64,000 nt of DNA from Carettochelys insculpta (taxonomy: Eukaryota > Chordata > Testudines > Carettochelyidae), in assembly GCF_033958435.1 (NCBI RefSeq), contig NC_134138.1, positions 177,242,798 to 177,306,797 on the forward strand, read 5' to 3'. Both the position numbers and the translations under genes were made by a program. A model generated the notes under the pieces. That model saw only the letters and a program-made list of their open reading frames with translations. It was not told where the DNA came from and did not search any database. Below, one piece after another: positions 34,721 through 45,553 of this stretch (within the stretch, counting starts at the first letter, position 1; each line of letters opens with the position of its first letter).

Positions 34721-35924
34721 ACTGCTCAGTCATTCAGCTTACATAGAACACTATCCATTACATCTTTACACTTATGCAGGATATATAGTAGGATTTAAAT
34801 GTTCTGACTGTTGTAGTCTAATTCTTTGTCATACAGTGATCAGCAATATTATAGTTTTAAAATGTTAGAATCTTCAAATCCCAGTTTAGATAAATTATCT
34901 GTAAACGCTCAGAAAGGTGGTGTCATATTTAGTATGTTTTATCATATCCTAAGACTTAACGTGGAAATATCAGAAGCTTTTAGACTTTCTGGTTGTGAAG
35001 ATAACCTGGAGTGTAAAATAAATAAATAAAAAATGTGATGTTCTGAATTCACCGTATAGTTAGAAAAAACCTGATTTTTTAACTTTGAAAACTAGTTTTG
35101 TTTACTTCAACAATTTCCAATCACGGTATTCTTGTCCATGCTTTCTTTACAAAACTTTTACCCATCTTTGTTTACCAGACCTTATGACGATGGAATGAGT
35201 TGTGGGGAGGGGGAGAGAATGAGTGAGTTTAGGTAAGCTCATTTTTGAAAGATCTCATTAGGCACCAAGGTGCAGCACCTGCACTAGAAAACTGAACCAT
35301 TGCCAACTGAAACAATAGAATGGAACCTGTTTACACATGTTTCAGCAGGTCTTCAGAAACCACTTTGATTCAGGTCCTGGTCAGTTACAGTTTTGCCATG
35401 TATCTGCACCAGCAGAGTTTTAACAATTTCATATTCAGTGTGCAGAGGTCCTGGGATAGCTTCCAAAAATAGTGAGTTCTGTGAGATTTTGAAAGCCCCA
35501 CCAACTTGCTGTGGTAAAGTCATGGGGGGATTGTTTAAGCAATTTTTGCTTTTGTCAGTAATCTCTGTTCCCTATGCCACTAAACTATGCAGACAAATGA
35601 TGGCTAAATTTGTTGACAGCAGGCCTAATCCAGATGGTATTTGGGACCCTTGTACATGGTTTTGAGCAGTTATAAAACTCTTTGCATCCACACAAGTGTT
35701 CTGGGAGAACCAAATGATTATTTGAAATGGTGAGTTATTCTAATGCCAGGCCCCAAGAGAATTCTAGATAATGGGTTGCAAGAGGAAGAAGTGCAGGGGA
35801 AATGACAACAGAAGTAGAATTTACTATGTACTTGGGGAGAAATGTGATCAGGAAGAAAGCTTGATGCAAAAATAGTTGGCTGGGTGCAAGTGTAGAAAGA
35901 TGGAAGTAGAAACAAGTTCATGAA

Positions 35925-36003
35925 AACAACATGAAGTCCTGTAGCACCTTACAGATTAACTGATATTTTGGAGCATAAGCTTTCATGGGCAAAGACCCTT
36001 TTA
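35925..36003 (-). mobile_element. Penelope-like 3' tail fragment, minus strand
   Basis: Read in reverse: GGGTCTTTGCCCATGAAAGC, TTATGCTCC, then GTTAATCTGTAAGGTGC. The CTGANGAA half of the motif is missing (truncated near 36003), so no complete hammerhead-like structure remains. Confidence 0.6.
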
Positions 36004-37450
36004 AGTTCATGAAAGAATCTGAAGACAGTTTAGAATATGTTAAGTATGCATTTTAAGGGTATGCATAAGACTTTTGCTGAATCGGGGTTTAGGAGGGAAA
36101 CTTCAAGATTGTCTTTCCACATGGACAACTAGTGAAGATTTAAGTGATGGCACTTCATTCATGTAAATGTGGGAGCATATGGCTGGCCTGTGGCTTGCCA
36201 GGATCCAGCTTCCAGGCTCATATGCCGGGTCCAATCCACAAGCTCTACCTGCAGGGGGCAGAAGTGGCTTTGTGCCAGAAATGCAGTGCAAGGCAACTCT
36301 GTCCCCTATGCTTCTTGTAGGCTCTACCCCCCATTGCTCCCATTGGGAGTCCCAGGGAAACATAGCTGCAGGGGGTAATGCAGAGCAGTGTGGAGTGAGC
36401 TGTACCAGGTAGGAGCCCCCAGTGCTTGCCTGTTCTCACACAGACCCATCAACAACGTTATTACAGTTAGGAGTGGAGAGTAGAATTTTTGCACAGTGAA
36501 ACGCAGTCGGTGGCCTAGAATGTCGACACCTGGGGAGGGAGGTGTGGTAGAGGTCCTGGGTAGTGTTACTTTGGCTCAGGTCTGAATATTTCATTGTGGA
36601 TGCCAGAGCACTAGCTTTGAGCAGGGATTAGAAAAATCCTTAACCTAGGTTTAAAAAGCAGTGTAGATACCCAGGCCCAAGACTCCCTGACTGGTCAGTT
36701 GACTTGAGTCCTGTCAAATCTAGGGCTAAATTGCTCTGAAAACCTATGGTAAGCCTGTGGTCCCCAAATATTTGCCCCGCCTGTCCCCCCAGCAGTAATA
36801 CAGTGTGTCCACACTGCCCCAGACTAGGAGTGGAACTGTGGCTGACAGCAGCGACTAGGGGTCGGGAGCAGAGACCAGAGCAGCAGATGGGGCCAAGGTG
36901 GAGCTGGGGGCAGATCAGGACTGGGTGGTGGTCGGTCTCTGACACATTGTGGGCCAGGTCCGGGTTCCACTGTGTCTCTCCTTGGCCATTACTTTGTGCC
37001 CACTCACCAAACTGCACACACAGTCCCACCAGGTTGAAGGAACCAGAGCCCCACTGCAAGAGTCTGTGTGGAGGTATTTGGACTGGCTTCTACAAACTTT
37101 TCTGACAGTGCATAGTACCCAAGCACCCCTGTGCATGCAGACCCATGGACAGCAGGGGGATAAAAAGAGTAGAGTAGGATCCAAGTGGCTGCTTCTCAGG
37201 GAGGAGAAAATTTTACTCACCATCCTGTTTCCTAACTCTGATAATGCTCTTACAAGCATCTGAGACTCAGCAAGGAATGCCTATACTCTGGGGAGGGAAG
37301 AGCATTCCCCAAAGAGGACCACTGCCCTAAACATTTCTGTTAAGCGTTGAAGAAGGCAGCTCCACAGTGTCACAGATCTTGGGGTGAAGAATAGGCAAGG
37401 TTTCTGTTATTTGGGATACCTGTTTTGGATACATTTTGAAGAAAGTTGTA

Positions 37451-37774
37451 CAGGTTGAACCTCTCTAATCCAGAACGCTCACCTGTCAGCCTCCGTAATC
37501 TGTCATAATTTTAGTTAGCTGGGTGACCCCTTCTCATGGGTGTGGCCAAGTTTTCTGTGGTCCCATAAAGTTTGTTCACAGCCACCAGTCCTGGCTCTCA
37601 GTGTTCTGTGATGTTATTTAGCTGTAAGTGACCCAAAAGAGTCTTCTGAGAGCCCAGTAAGCAGTGAGGGTGTTGGTAATGTGCTAGACAATATTGACCT
37701 CTTGTGCTCCAGAAAATTCTGTCTCCCAGCACCGGTCAGGTCCTGAGGGTTCTGAATGAGAGAGGTTCAATCTG
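37451..37774. mobile_element. pogo/Tigger-like MITE flanked by TA
   Basis: TA lies at 37449-37450 and 37775-37776. The ends CAGGTTGAACCTCTCTAATC and GAATGAGAGAGGTTCAATCTG are inverted repeats and resemble the Tigger/MER2-type terminus. It is non-coding, 324 bp. A related shorter copy is at 62840-63067. Confidence 0.75.
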
Positions 37775-38357
37775 TATTAGGAATTTTAATTTAGGTAGCC
37801 TAAAACAAGGCTGGCTGCACAGTTGAAAGTTTGTTTTTTATAAAGATGTGTGTGTGAGAAAGAGATGCAATATGGAGAAAAGCATACTGGTGATTTCTCA
37901 CGACAGGCATGTCAGTTGTTAGTTGCAAAACCCAAATCTTTACATTAGAGAGTAAACTGTCCATGAAATGACTGTGGAGTTAAGATATCAAAACTTTTTG
38001 TTGTGAACTTCTTCCATATAATATTGTCAGACTTAATGGGTTCTTGCTTTGCAAGGGGAAACTACAAAAGCGGAAGTAACAGACTTGTATAACTCATCTC
38101 CCTATATTATTGGTCTTTTTATAATATGTCTAAATGGTAAAGTCAAAGGTGATTCTAAGGTTACAAGTTTGATTGGAGTTCACTGAAACCTAGTCTATTT
38201 CTGTAAATACTGTAGATAAGAATTTTTCAATTTACTTAATTGAATTTATGTAATTGGTCCAGTGAAGTATTAATTTTTTAGGAAAGTGAGATACCAATTC
38301 TTAGAGCAATTTATTTCAGTGCGCAAATTATTCAGCGGGGACGGGGGTAGGAATATA

Positions 38358-39186
38358 CACTCATCCCTCATTAAACAAGTACTTCATTTACGAGTACTCG
38401 CTTAACGAGGAACACATTTACCTACCCTAGTTCACTCTACGAGTGAACTTTCCCTGCTCATACGAGCCTTACCCTCCCCTCCCCGCCAGCCCTGCAGGCC
38501 CAACCTACTGGAGCCTGGTGCCTCTGCCGGCCCCGCAGCCCCAAACAGCACCAGCCTGATGCCTCTGCCGGCCCCGCAGCCAGATGCCCCCTGCCACCTG
38601 TCCCCCTCCCCCTGCAGCCCTAAACTGCAGCAGCCAGACCCCCTTACTGGCCCCACAGCCTGAAACCTGCCTCCCCACAGCCTGAGCTCGCAGCCGCCTG
38701 TATGCTCGGCGGTTGCCTGTACCCTCTGCAGCCAGGCCCACCTGCGGCCACCTTTACTCCCGCCCCTGCAATCAGACTACTCCACAGACACCTGTAACCA
38801 CCGCAGCCAGACCCCCCCAACACACACCTGTAACCCGCCGCCGGCCCTGTGGCTGCAAACTGCGGCAGCCAGACTCCCTTACCAGCCCACAGCCAGACCC
38901 CCCCTCTGCCCCTTGACACCCCCACCCGTCCGCCCCCAGCTTTTAGCCCTCCCTCCCACTCTCAGCCCTAAACTACCCCCAGCCTTTAACCTTCCCCAAC
39001 CCAAGGTTCACTCATCTTTCAAAAGCAGCACTACCTGCGGCCACTCCTTCACTTAGCTGGGAGCCCTAGAAACTAATCAGAGACTTTTACATGTAATTTA
39101 AGAGGAATTTAGTGTCCCTCTTATGAGTTTCTGCCTACGAGCAGAAAGTTGGGAACAAATTGTGCTCGTAAAGAAAGGGATGAGCG
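38358..39186 (-). mobile_element. pogo/Tigger-like MITE, inverted relative of 20998-21701
   Basis: TA flanks lie at 38356-38357 and 39187-39188. Left CACTCATCCCTCATTAAACA and right AAAGAAAGGGATGAGCG are inverted ends. The right subterminal part (AGTTGGGAACAAATTGTGCT) is the reverse complement of the left part of the 20998 element. The interior is rich in CCCCACAGCC/CTGCAGCC words and is compositional. Confidence 0.8.
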
Positions 39187-39979
39187 TATTGTCATCTTGT
39201 TCCAGCCAAGTCTGAAGATGTCAAATATGGACTTGTGTGACATTATCTGCTTAAAATATAACCATATAGATCATTGCTGCAACCATTGTTATATGTTTGC
39301 TGCAAATTTTGTAAAAATGTTGTCAAGTAAGGGATCTAGGGAACGGTTGTGATTTGCAGAATACGATTATTCAAGTTGTATACATGTATCATTTTTGTGT
39401 TTGAAGTTATGACTTGGTTGTATTTTAAATGCTTGCTCCTGGGGTAATGACCACACGGTAGTTAGCCAACACAGTGTGGAGGAGCTATTCAAATTGAGTA
39501 GCCCATTAGAATGTCAGTTAACTCAAAAAAGATCATGGGGAGATGCCCATCTAAACTGAATGGACCTTCCTTGGACCTTCATTCTGAAGTATAGATAATG
39601 GCTTCCTGCTGTAACTAAGCAAAATCAGGCATGGACAGGTTACTACAAATTCTGGTCTTTTATCTGTAACTTTCCACTAGCTTTTCTGAGGGAGTTGTTT
39701 GAACGAATGGGTTTCTCTCCACATTGTAGAAGCTATAAAAGGTCCTGGAAGCCCCTCCATTTTGCCACTTTCCTTCTCCAACCTTTGGACTTTGGATTTA
39801 TACTAAGGGATGGAGGCACTTGCAATGCTTTGGAAGCAACAAGAGACTTGACTTAAGTGAACAGTTTTATTTCATCACTACTACAAGCCTGCACCAAGAA
39901 CTTGACTTTTATTTTATGTATTTGACTTCTTTTACCAGTTTAACTCCCTTTCTTTTTTTTATATAAACCTTTAGATTTT

Positions 39980-42830
39980 TGATACTAAGGGACTGCAAGA
40001 AAGGGTGCAGTGTGTTCCTGTCAACTATTCTAGGAAGCTCCCTACATGTGTCAGTTCTGCATATCCCGCTCAATTTACCTCAAAGCCTCCGACCTCCCAC
40101 AATAAACTTAGTAGATCACCTCCGCATGTCTCTTTCCAATCATGAATGGTCCATCTGCCCAGACATCCATGAAGGGTGTTACTCAGAGGTGTGGAATTCC
40201 CCTTTGTGCCCAGAAAAACAGAACATGTCTTCACATCTGTTGCTTTCTGAGTTACCAGCTGGGCTCATTCACAGATGTTTCTTCTCCTCTGGAAAGACTA
40301 TTTCTCCTATGGATTCTCTTTCAAACGCAAGGTCCTGCTGTAGGCCAAAGTGGAAAAGACAAACCTTATCCTAATAGCTCTGGCCAGCCTTGCCAGTACT
40401 GGTTTATTACCATTTTGGACCTTTCAGCTGAAACACCAATCCGTCTACTTCTGTTTCTCATCTCTTCGGATCACAGATGCTTTTGTCATCTGAATCTCAA
40501 GTTCCTCCATCTCGGGGTCTGGTTGCTGCATGGCTGAGCCTGTTGGAGTTAGCAGTCTCAGATCCAGTTCAAAAAGTTATTCTAGGTCAGTGGTTCCCAA
40601 ACTTTTCAACATTGTGGCCCCCCCTTTAGATTTTTGAGAAACCCTCATGCCCCTCACCTCTTCTTTACCCTTATTCAACCCCACCTTTTAACAAAAAATG
40701 CAATACATAGTTTAAAATAAACATAAAAAATTAATATAAAAATTAAAAATAAACACACTTTTTTTTCTTGGCCCCTTATGGGTGCCTGGTGCAGTGCCGG
40801 GTGCCTGAGCCCCATGCCAACCAGCACAGCTGCCCACACCAGCTGCCTGCCAGCACAAGACCTGCACTGCCAGAGTTGGCCCCCGAGACCTGTGCCACTA
40901 GGGCCAGCCACTTGCCCACCAGCCACCTGCCCCAGCTGCAGGTCAGCTGCCTGAGCCACCCACCCAAGCCCCATGCTGGCAGGGCCAGCCACGCCCCCAC
41001 CATCCTGAGCCGCCCAAGCCCCAGGCTGCTGGGGCCAGCTGCCTGCCTGCCAACCCAAGCCATGTGAGCCCTTTGCTGCTCCTGCCAGCCCAAGCCGTCT
41101 GAGCCCCATGCTGCTGGGGCCAGCTGCCCACCTGCCAGCCCAAGCTGTCTGAGCCCCATGCTGTCGGGGACCAGCCCCAAACCCCACACTGCCAGGGGCA
41201 GCTGCCCACGAGCCAACTGCCGAAACCTGTCCTCTCTCACAAAGCTAGACATCGCCAGCCCCCTGCCTTTACCCCTCCCCCTCGCCCAAGACAGGCACCC
41301 CCAGTCTCCCATCTAACCCCATCCTCCTCCTCCAACCCACACTCACTCACCTTTGTAGAAGGCAGCTAGCTCCACATGGGTCTTTACTGGCTGCCTGCTT
41401 TTTTAAAGCGGCTGTGCTGGGTTACCCGTGTAAAATGGCAGGGGCTGAGAGCCAGAAGCAAAGGCCAGCTGTTTCTTTGGGTGGGGGGAATGATGTGGGG
41501 GCTGGGTCGCCTCACGTGTCCACCCCCTGAAATTTTTAACGCCCCCCCTCAGTTTGGGAAGCCATGTTCTAGGGAACAGCAAACTACCTAGAAGAGCCAT
41601 AACTGTCAAAGAGGAAAGGGTTCTCGATCTGGTCAGTGCAGAAGAGGATATTATGCATGCAGTCATCAGCTCTATGTAGTCTGTACTATTGGTATCCTCA
41701 GTCCAGCTGATGATGATTCTGACTTTCTACTCATGAGTGAATGACAGGCTCATCCTTGCAAACTCATTCTGTATTGTTTTTTCCTCAAAAGGCTGGACTG
41801 GCAGTATCCAGACAAGACAGTTGATTCTGCCTTGGGACCTTAATCTGGCGTTGTCAAGACTTGTACGTCTCTCCCGTGATCTCAGCCAGAAGGGTCTTGG
41901 CAATTGAGACCCTTACCTCAGAACCATTGAAACATCATCTTCTTCAGGGACAAGGACCAAATGCATCTTCACCCAGCCTTCCTCCTGAAGGTGGTGTTGC
42001 AATTGCGTGATAACCACAGCTGCATGCCAACAGGCACGAACAGAAGCTTCATTCTCTAGCTATTAGGCGGGCACTGGCCTGCACAGAAAGGACAAAATTA
42101 TTTAGAAAAACTGTTCAGCTTTTTGTGGTGATGGCAGATGGGATGAAACGTCTCCTCCCAGTTTCAACCTAGAGAAGTTTTTTGCGGATCACTTCTTGTA
42201 TCCGCCCATGCTACGAACTGGTGAAAGTCTCTGCTTCAGTCTTGACAGCACATTCCACATGGGCGCAAGCATCTATAGCTGATTCATGGCTCAGGTTCCC
42301 ATTTGGTGGTATGTCTGTAGGATGCCAATGTGGTCTTTGACCTACACTTCTGCAACTGGTTTGCTCTTCTCTCAGGAGGCCAGAGAAGATGCTGGATTCA
42401 CCAAGCAGTACTCTAATATGTCTGTCATTTAAACTCCAAACCTTCCCCCCCCCCCACACCTGCTTCGGAGTTACCTGTATTGGAATGGACAAGAAAGCAC
42501 TTGACGAAAAATGGTTACTAACCACCATAACTACAGCTGTTTGAGGTGTGTTGTTTCATGTCTATTCCACAACCCATCTTTCCGCCTCTCTGTTGGAGTT
42601 AGTTGGCAAGAAGGAACTGAAAGGGTTGGCAGCATGTATGCTCTGTATGCTGCTGCTGTGAGGCCGCAATGCCAGGTGATACCAGAGGTGTTGCAGGGAA
42701 ACCATTGGGTGGGTGGGAACTTTCTGACTGCTGTGTTCTGGGCAAATGTGCATCAACTTTAGAATGAACATAAGCAACACGTTTCAAAGAGCAACAGTTA
42801 TGGAAGGTTAGGAGCCATTTTTAACTTGGA
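39980..42830 (+). pseudogene. DIRS-like tyrosine-recombinase retrotransposon relic
   Basis: Decayed coding blocks on the + strand fit the RNase H to recombinase part of DIRS elements. One has HEWSICPDI (about 40142-40170), then KWKR. A later block has LPWDLNLALSRL (about 41830-41865), and SQEAREDAGF (about 42370-42400) resembles the recombinase C terminus. Frames are broken many times. The right end (about 42516-42812) holds an inverted repeat: GGTTACTAACCACCATAAC pairs with GTTATGGAAGGTTAG. DIRS elements end in inverted repeats rather than LTRs. A hAT element (40588-41566) is inserted in it. The family call rests on remembered DIRS features, so it is moderate. Confidence 0.55.
40588..41566 (-). 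mobile_element. hAT-type non-autonomous transposon nested in the DIRS-like relic
   Basis: An 8-bp duplication, TTCTAGGT (40580-40587) and TTCTAGGG (41567-41574), differs at one base. The ends CAGTGGTTCCCAAACTTTTC and CAGTTTGGGAAGCCATG are inverted. The interior is the reverse complement of 15022-15899 in order: AT-rich tail, GC-rich CCAGCCACTTGCCCACCAGC-like minisatellite, then the GTAGAAGGCAGCTAGCTCC segment. No transposase is seen. Confidence 0.85.
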
Positions 42831-42965
42831 TTTGTTTTAAAAGAGATGTGCATATTTAATACATCAAATTAACTGGATTATTTCTGTAACTATGCAAAGG
42901 AGGTGGTATGAGGTGCTATCTTTAAAAGATCAGACCTTTAAAAGGTTTGGTGACTTTTTAAAACA

Positions 42966-43790
42966 GGGGTAGGAAAACTTTTTTTCTCTCGTGGACACTG
43001 ACCAAGGGGAAAGAAACATCAGCCACAGGTAAAACATGGCCCTATTGGGGTGTGTGGGGGCTTGGGGCTCCTCTTCCCCCCCATCCCCCCAGTAGGGCAA
43101 GCCAGTACTCACAACTTCAGCCCTGTGGGTAGGGACTTGGAGGCTCAGGACTTCCCCTAGGCTCCAGGATGGAGCCAGAAATGAGTGGATTGGGGTGAAG
43201 GAGGGGGCTCTAGGATGGAGAAAGGGGTTGGGGAGTTGGAGGGGTTGAGGGTTCTGAGTTGGGGCTACAAATGAAGGGTTTGGGGTGCAGGAAGATGCAT
43301 CATTCTGGGGCCAAGGGGTTTGGAGTGTGGGAACAGGCTCAGGGCTGGGTTAAGAGAAGGGGATTTGGGAGGGGGTTTAGGTGTGGGCTCCATTCAGGCT
43401 GCACTTACTGTAGGCAGATCCTGGCTGATGGTGCATTAGGACTAACATAGGTGTCCTGCCACCTGGGGTTCTGCACTAGTATTGGAAGCGGCAGTCACGT
43501 CTGGCTCCTACTCAGAGGGGCCAGATGGCTTTGTGCAATGTGCAGTGCCTTTGCCCACAGGCATCACTTGGTAGCTCCCACTGACCACTCTTTCTGGCCA
43601 GTGGGAGCTGTGGAGCAAGTCCTGAAGGTGGGGACAGCTCAAAGTTTATGTGAGCCCTGCTGTATCGTGGGGTTGCAGGGACAGGCTTTTGGCTTGATGC
43701 ATAGAGACTTGCAGTCAGCTGGGTGAATTGGAGTAGTGGGCCAGATGTGGTCCATAGGGTATAGATTCCACAGCCCATTTTAAAATCTGT
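42966..43790. repeat. Possible hAT relic with GGGGTTTGGGG-type minisatellite
   Basis: It starts CAGGGGTAGGAAAACTTTTT, a hAT-like terminus, followed by GC-rich loosely repeated GGTTTGGGGTGCAGGAAG-like units (about 43180-43390). Near 43740 GGGCCAGATGTGGTCC resembles subterminal hAT sequence. No matching right end or duplication was found. Confidence 0.4.
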
Positions 43791-43879
43791 CCAGTAATAA
43801 GCTCGAGAAGAACTTCGCAAATCCAGAAACAGATCAGTGGATCTCCTTTGTATATGTGTCTTCATTTATATCCTAGGCT

Positions 43880-44550
43880 GGGGTGGGCACTAATTTTTGA
43901 TGGGAGCCATTCCAAGGATTTGGTAAGTGGTCAAGGGCCATGTTCCTCTATGATATTAAGAGGTGAAGGGTCTGGGATGGAGGCTGGGTGCAGAAGAAAG
44001 ATCAATAGGTGATTGGGATATAGGAGGAGGTGCAGAGTTAAGAAGAGGGTCTGGTAGTTGTAGAGGATTCTGATGTGTGGGAGAGTATAGGACAGGGTGG
44101 GCAATAATTTTTGATGGGGGGACCACTCCAAGATTTAGGTAAGTGGTCAACGGCTGCATTTTTCTGGAACCTGGGGTGGCAGCCTCACAAAAATCCACTA
44201 TCTTCTGGCCCCCAGAAGCATTAATTCATCTCTGGGGGTTAATTCCTGAGCCTCAGCATCCGTGTCTCCTATTCCTCCTGTGGGGTTGGAGCTTGAGGGG
44301 GAAGAGGGAAGTGTCTCCTCCTTCTTCCTTCTCCCCCTGCTACCCTCACTTTTCGTGTGTGTGTGGGGGGGTCACATCTGAGGATTTTATTTTATTTTTT
44401 TTCTCCTCACTTGGGGTCCAGGTCAGTGAGGGGTGTGCTCTTGGTTTTTTTTTTTTGCTTCTAACTTGTGTGTGGTCCCAAATTTAATTTTTTTCCTCCT
44501 TATTGGTGTGTGGCCCCAAACCCAGAAATGTTTCTCCACCCCGATTTAAA
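43880..44550. repeat. Partial hAT-like repeat with internal duplication
   Basis: About 65 bp starting GGGGTGGGCACTAATTTTTG (near 43880) recurs as GGGTGGGCAATAATTTTTGA near 44095, 215 bp later. Downstream are repeated TGTGTGGTCCCAAA/TGTGTGGCCCCAAA units (about 44468-44520). The termini are not paired. Confidence 0.4.
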
Positions 44551-45164
44551 GAAACAAAATTGTACTTTTGCAGACAAGCAATCTCAACCTTATTTTGTAT
44601 AAACTTTCCATATATTTTATCTACTAGAGGGGAGGGCCTGACCCAGAAAATGTTACTTGGTAAATACTTAGTCACATGAGCACTCTTGACTTCATAGAGG
44701 ACCATATTTGTGAAAGTTTGTATTACCCTTGCAATTGGAATCTTGTTTGTTATTTCTTTAAGGCTGTTTTTGGTATAATATTCAAATCTTAACATTTGAT
44801 TGTAAGCCTTAATAAAAAAAAAAGTTTTAATGCTTGAACTTGTTTTATCCCTTAGGTTTTGTGGTGCAGATTAAAATTATTTTCTAGTTTGTTCTGTGTG
44901 GTAATTTTCTTCCAGCTGAATGTCAGCCAGTTGTATTTCTGATATATTTGTCTGATGCATATAGCTCGTATTGTCAGAGTAGGACAAAATTAACGTTTCT
45001 CAAGATTGTTCAGTAGTAATCATTGGAAGTGGAGACTGATGACAGATGAACTTGTTTCTGTATGAAAATTTCCATATGCTATTATTGTCTACAGTATAGA
45101 TAATCCCTTTTGGCCTAAAGATCTACTTTATGTGCCATGGAGCAGAATTTAGCTGTCTTTCATC

Positions 45165-45260
45165 ATGTCTGAGGGGTAGCTTTGTTAGTCTGTTTCTGCA
45201 ACAAGTCCCATGGCATCTCCAAGACTATCACATTTATTCATATTTGCCTCTGCCGAAGAA
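45165..45260 (-). mobile_element. Penelope-like 3' tail fragment, minus strand
   Basis: Read in reverse, ACAGACTAACAAAGCTACCC is the terminal block and AATAAATGTGATAGTCTTGG the preceding block. The hammerhead-like motif is not recognisable. Confidence 0.45.
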
Positions 45261-45322
45261 TACAGTATTAATTAAGCTTTCTTCCAGGGCTGTGGTGGCA
45301 GAGTCTACTATTTCAAGACTTA

Positions 45323-45553
45323 GGTTATGTCTACATTACAGCCACAGTAATACAGTTGCAGGGCTATGATACTTCCCACCAGAAATGTTTCAATCAGTAT
45401 TTTTAATCCACCTCTCCCAGATGCAATAGCTAGGTGAATGGAATATTCATATACCGGATGTTTGGCCAACCCATGTACATAGCACAAGCCTCAAAATTTT
45501 TGATAGCCTTCATTGATACAGCTAGGTTGATCTAATTTGTAAGCATAGACAAA
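45323..45553. mobile_element. Degraded MITE
   Basis: The left end GGTTATGTCTACATTACAGC and right end AATTTGTAAGCATAGAC are decayed inverted repeats of the TGTCTACAC class. It is non-coding. Confidence 0.5.

Noticed and set aside
36640..37263. Overlapping frames of 104-139 codons on both strands
   Set aside because: No domain, no splice context and no codon-level pattern; they are probably chance in a moderately GC-rich intron segment.
40675..41312. Open frames up to 178 codons on the minus strand
   Set aside because: Same minisatellite composition as the inverted hAT copy at 15022; not a gene.
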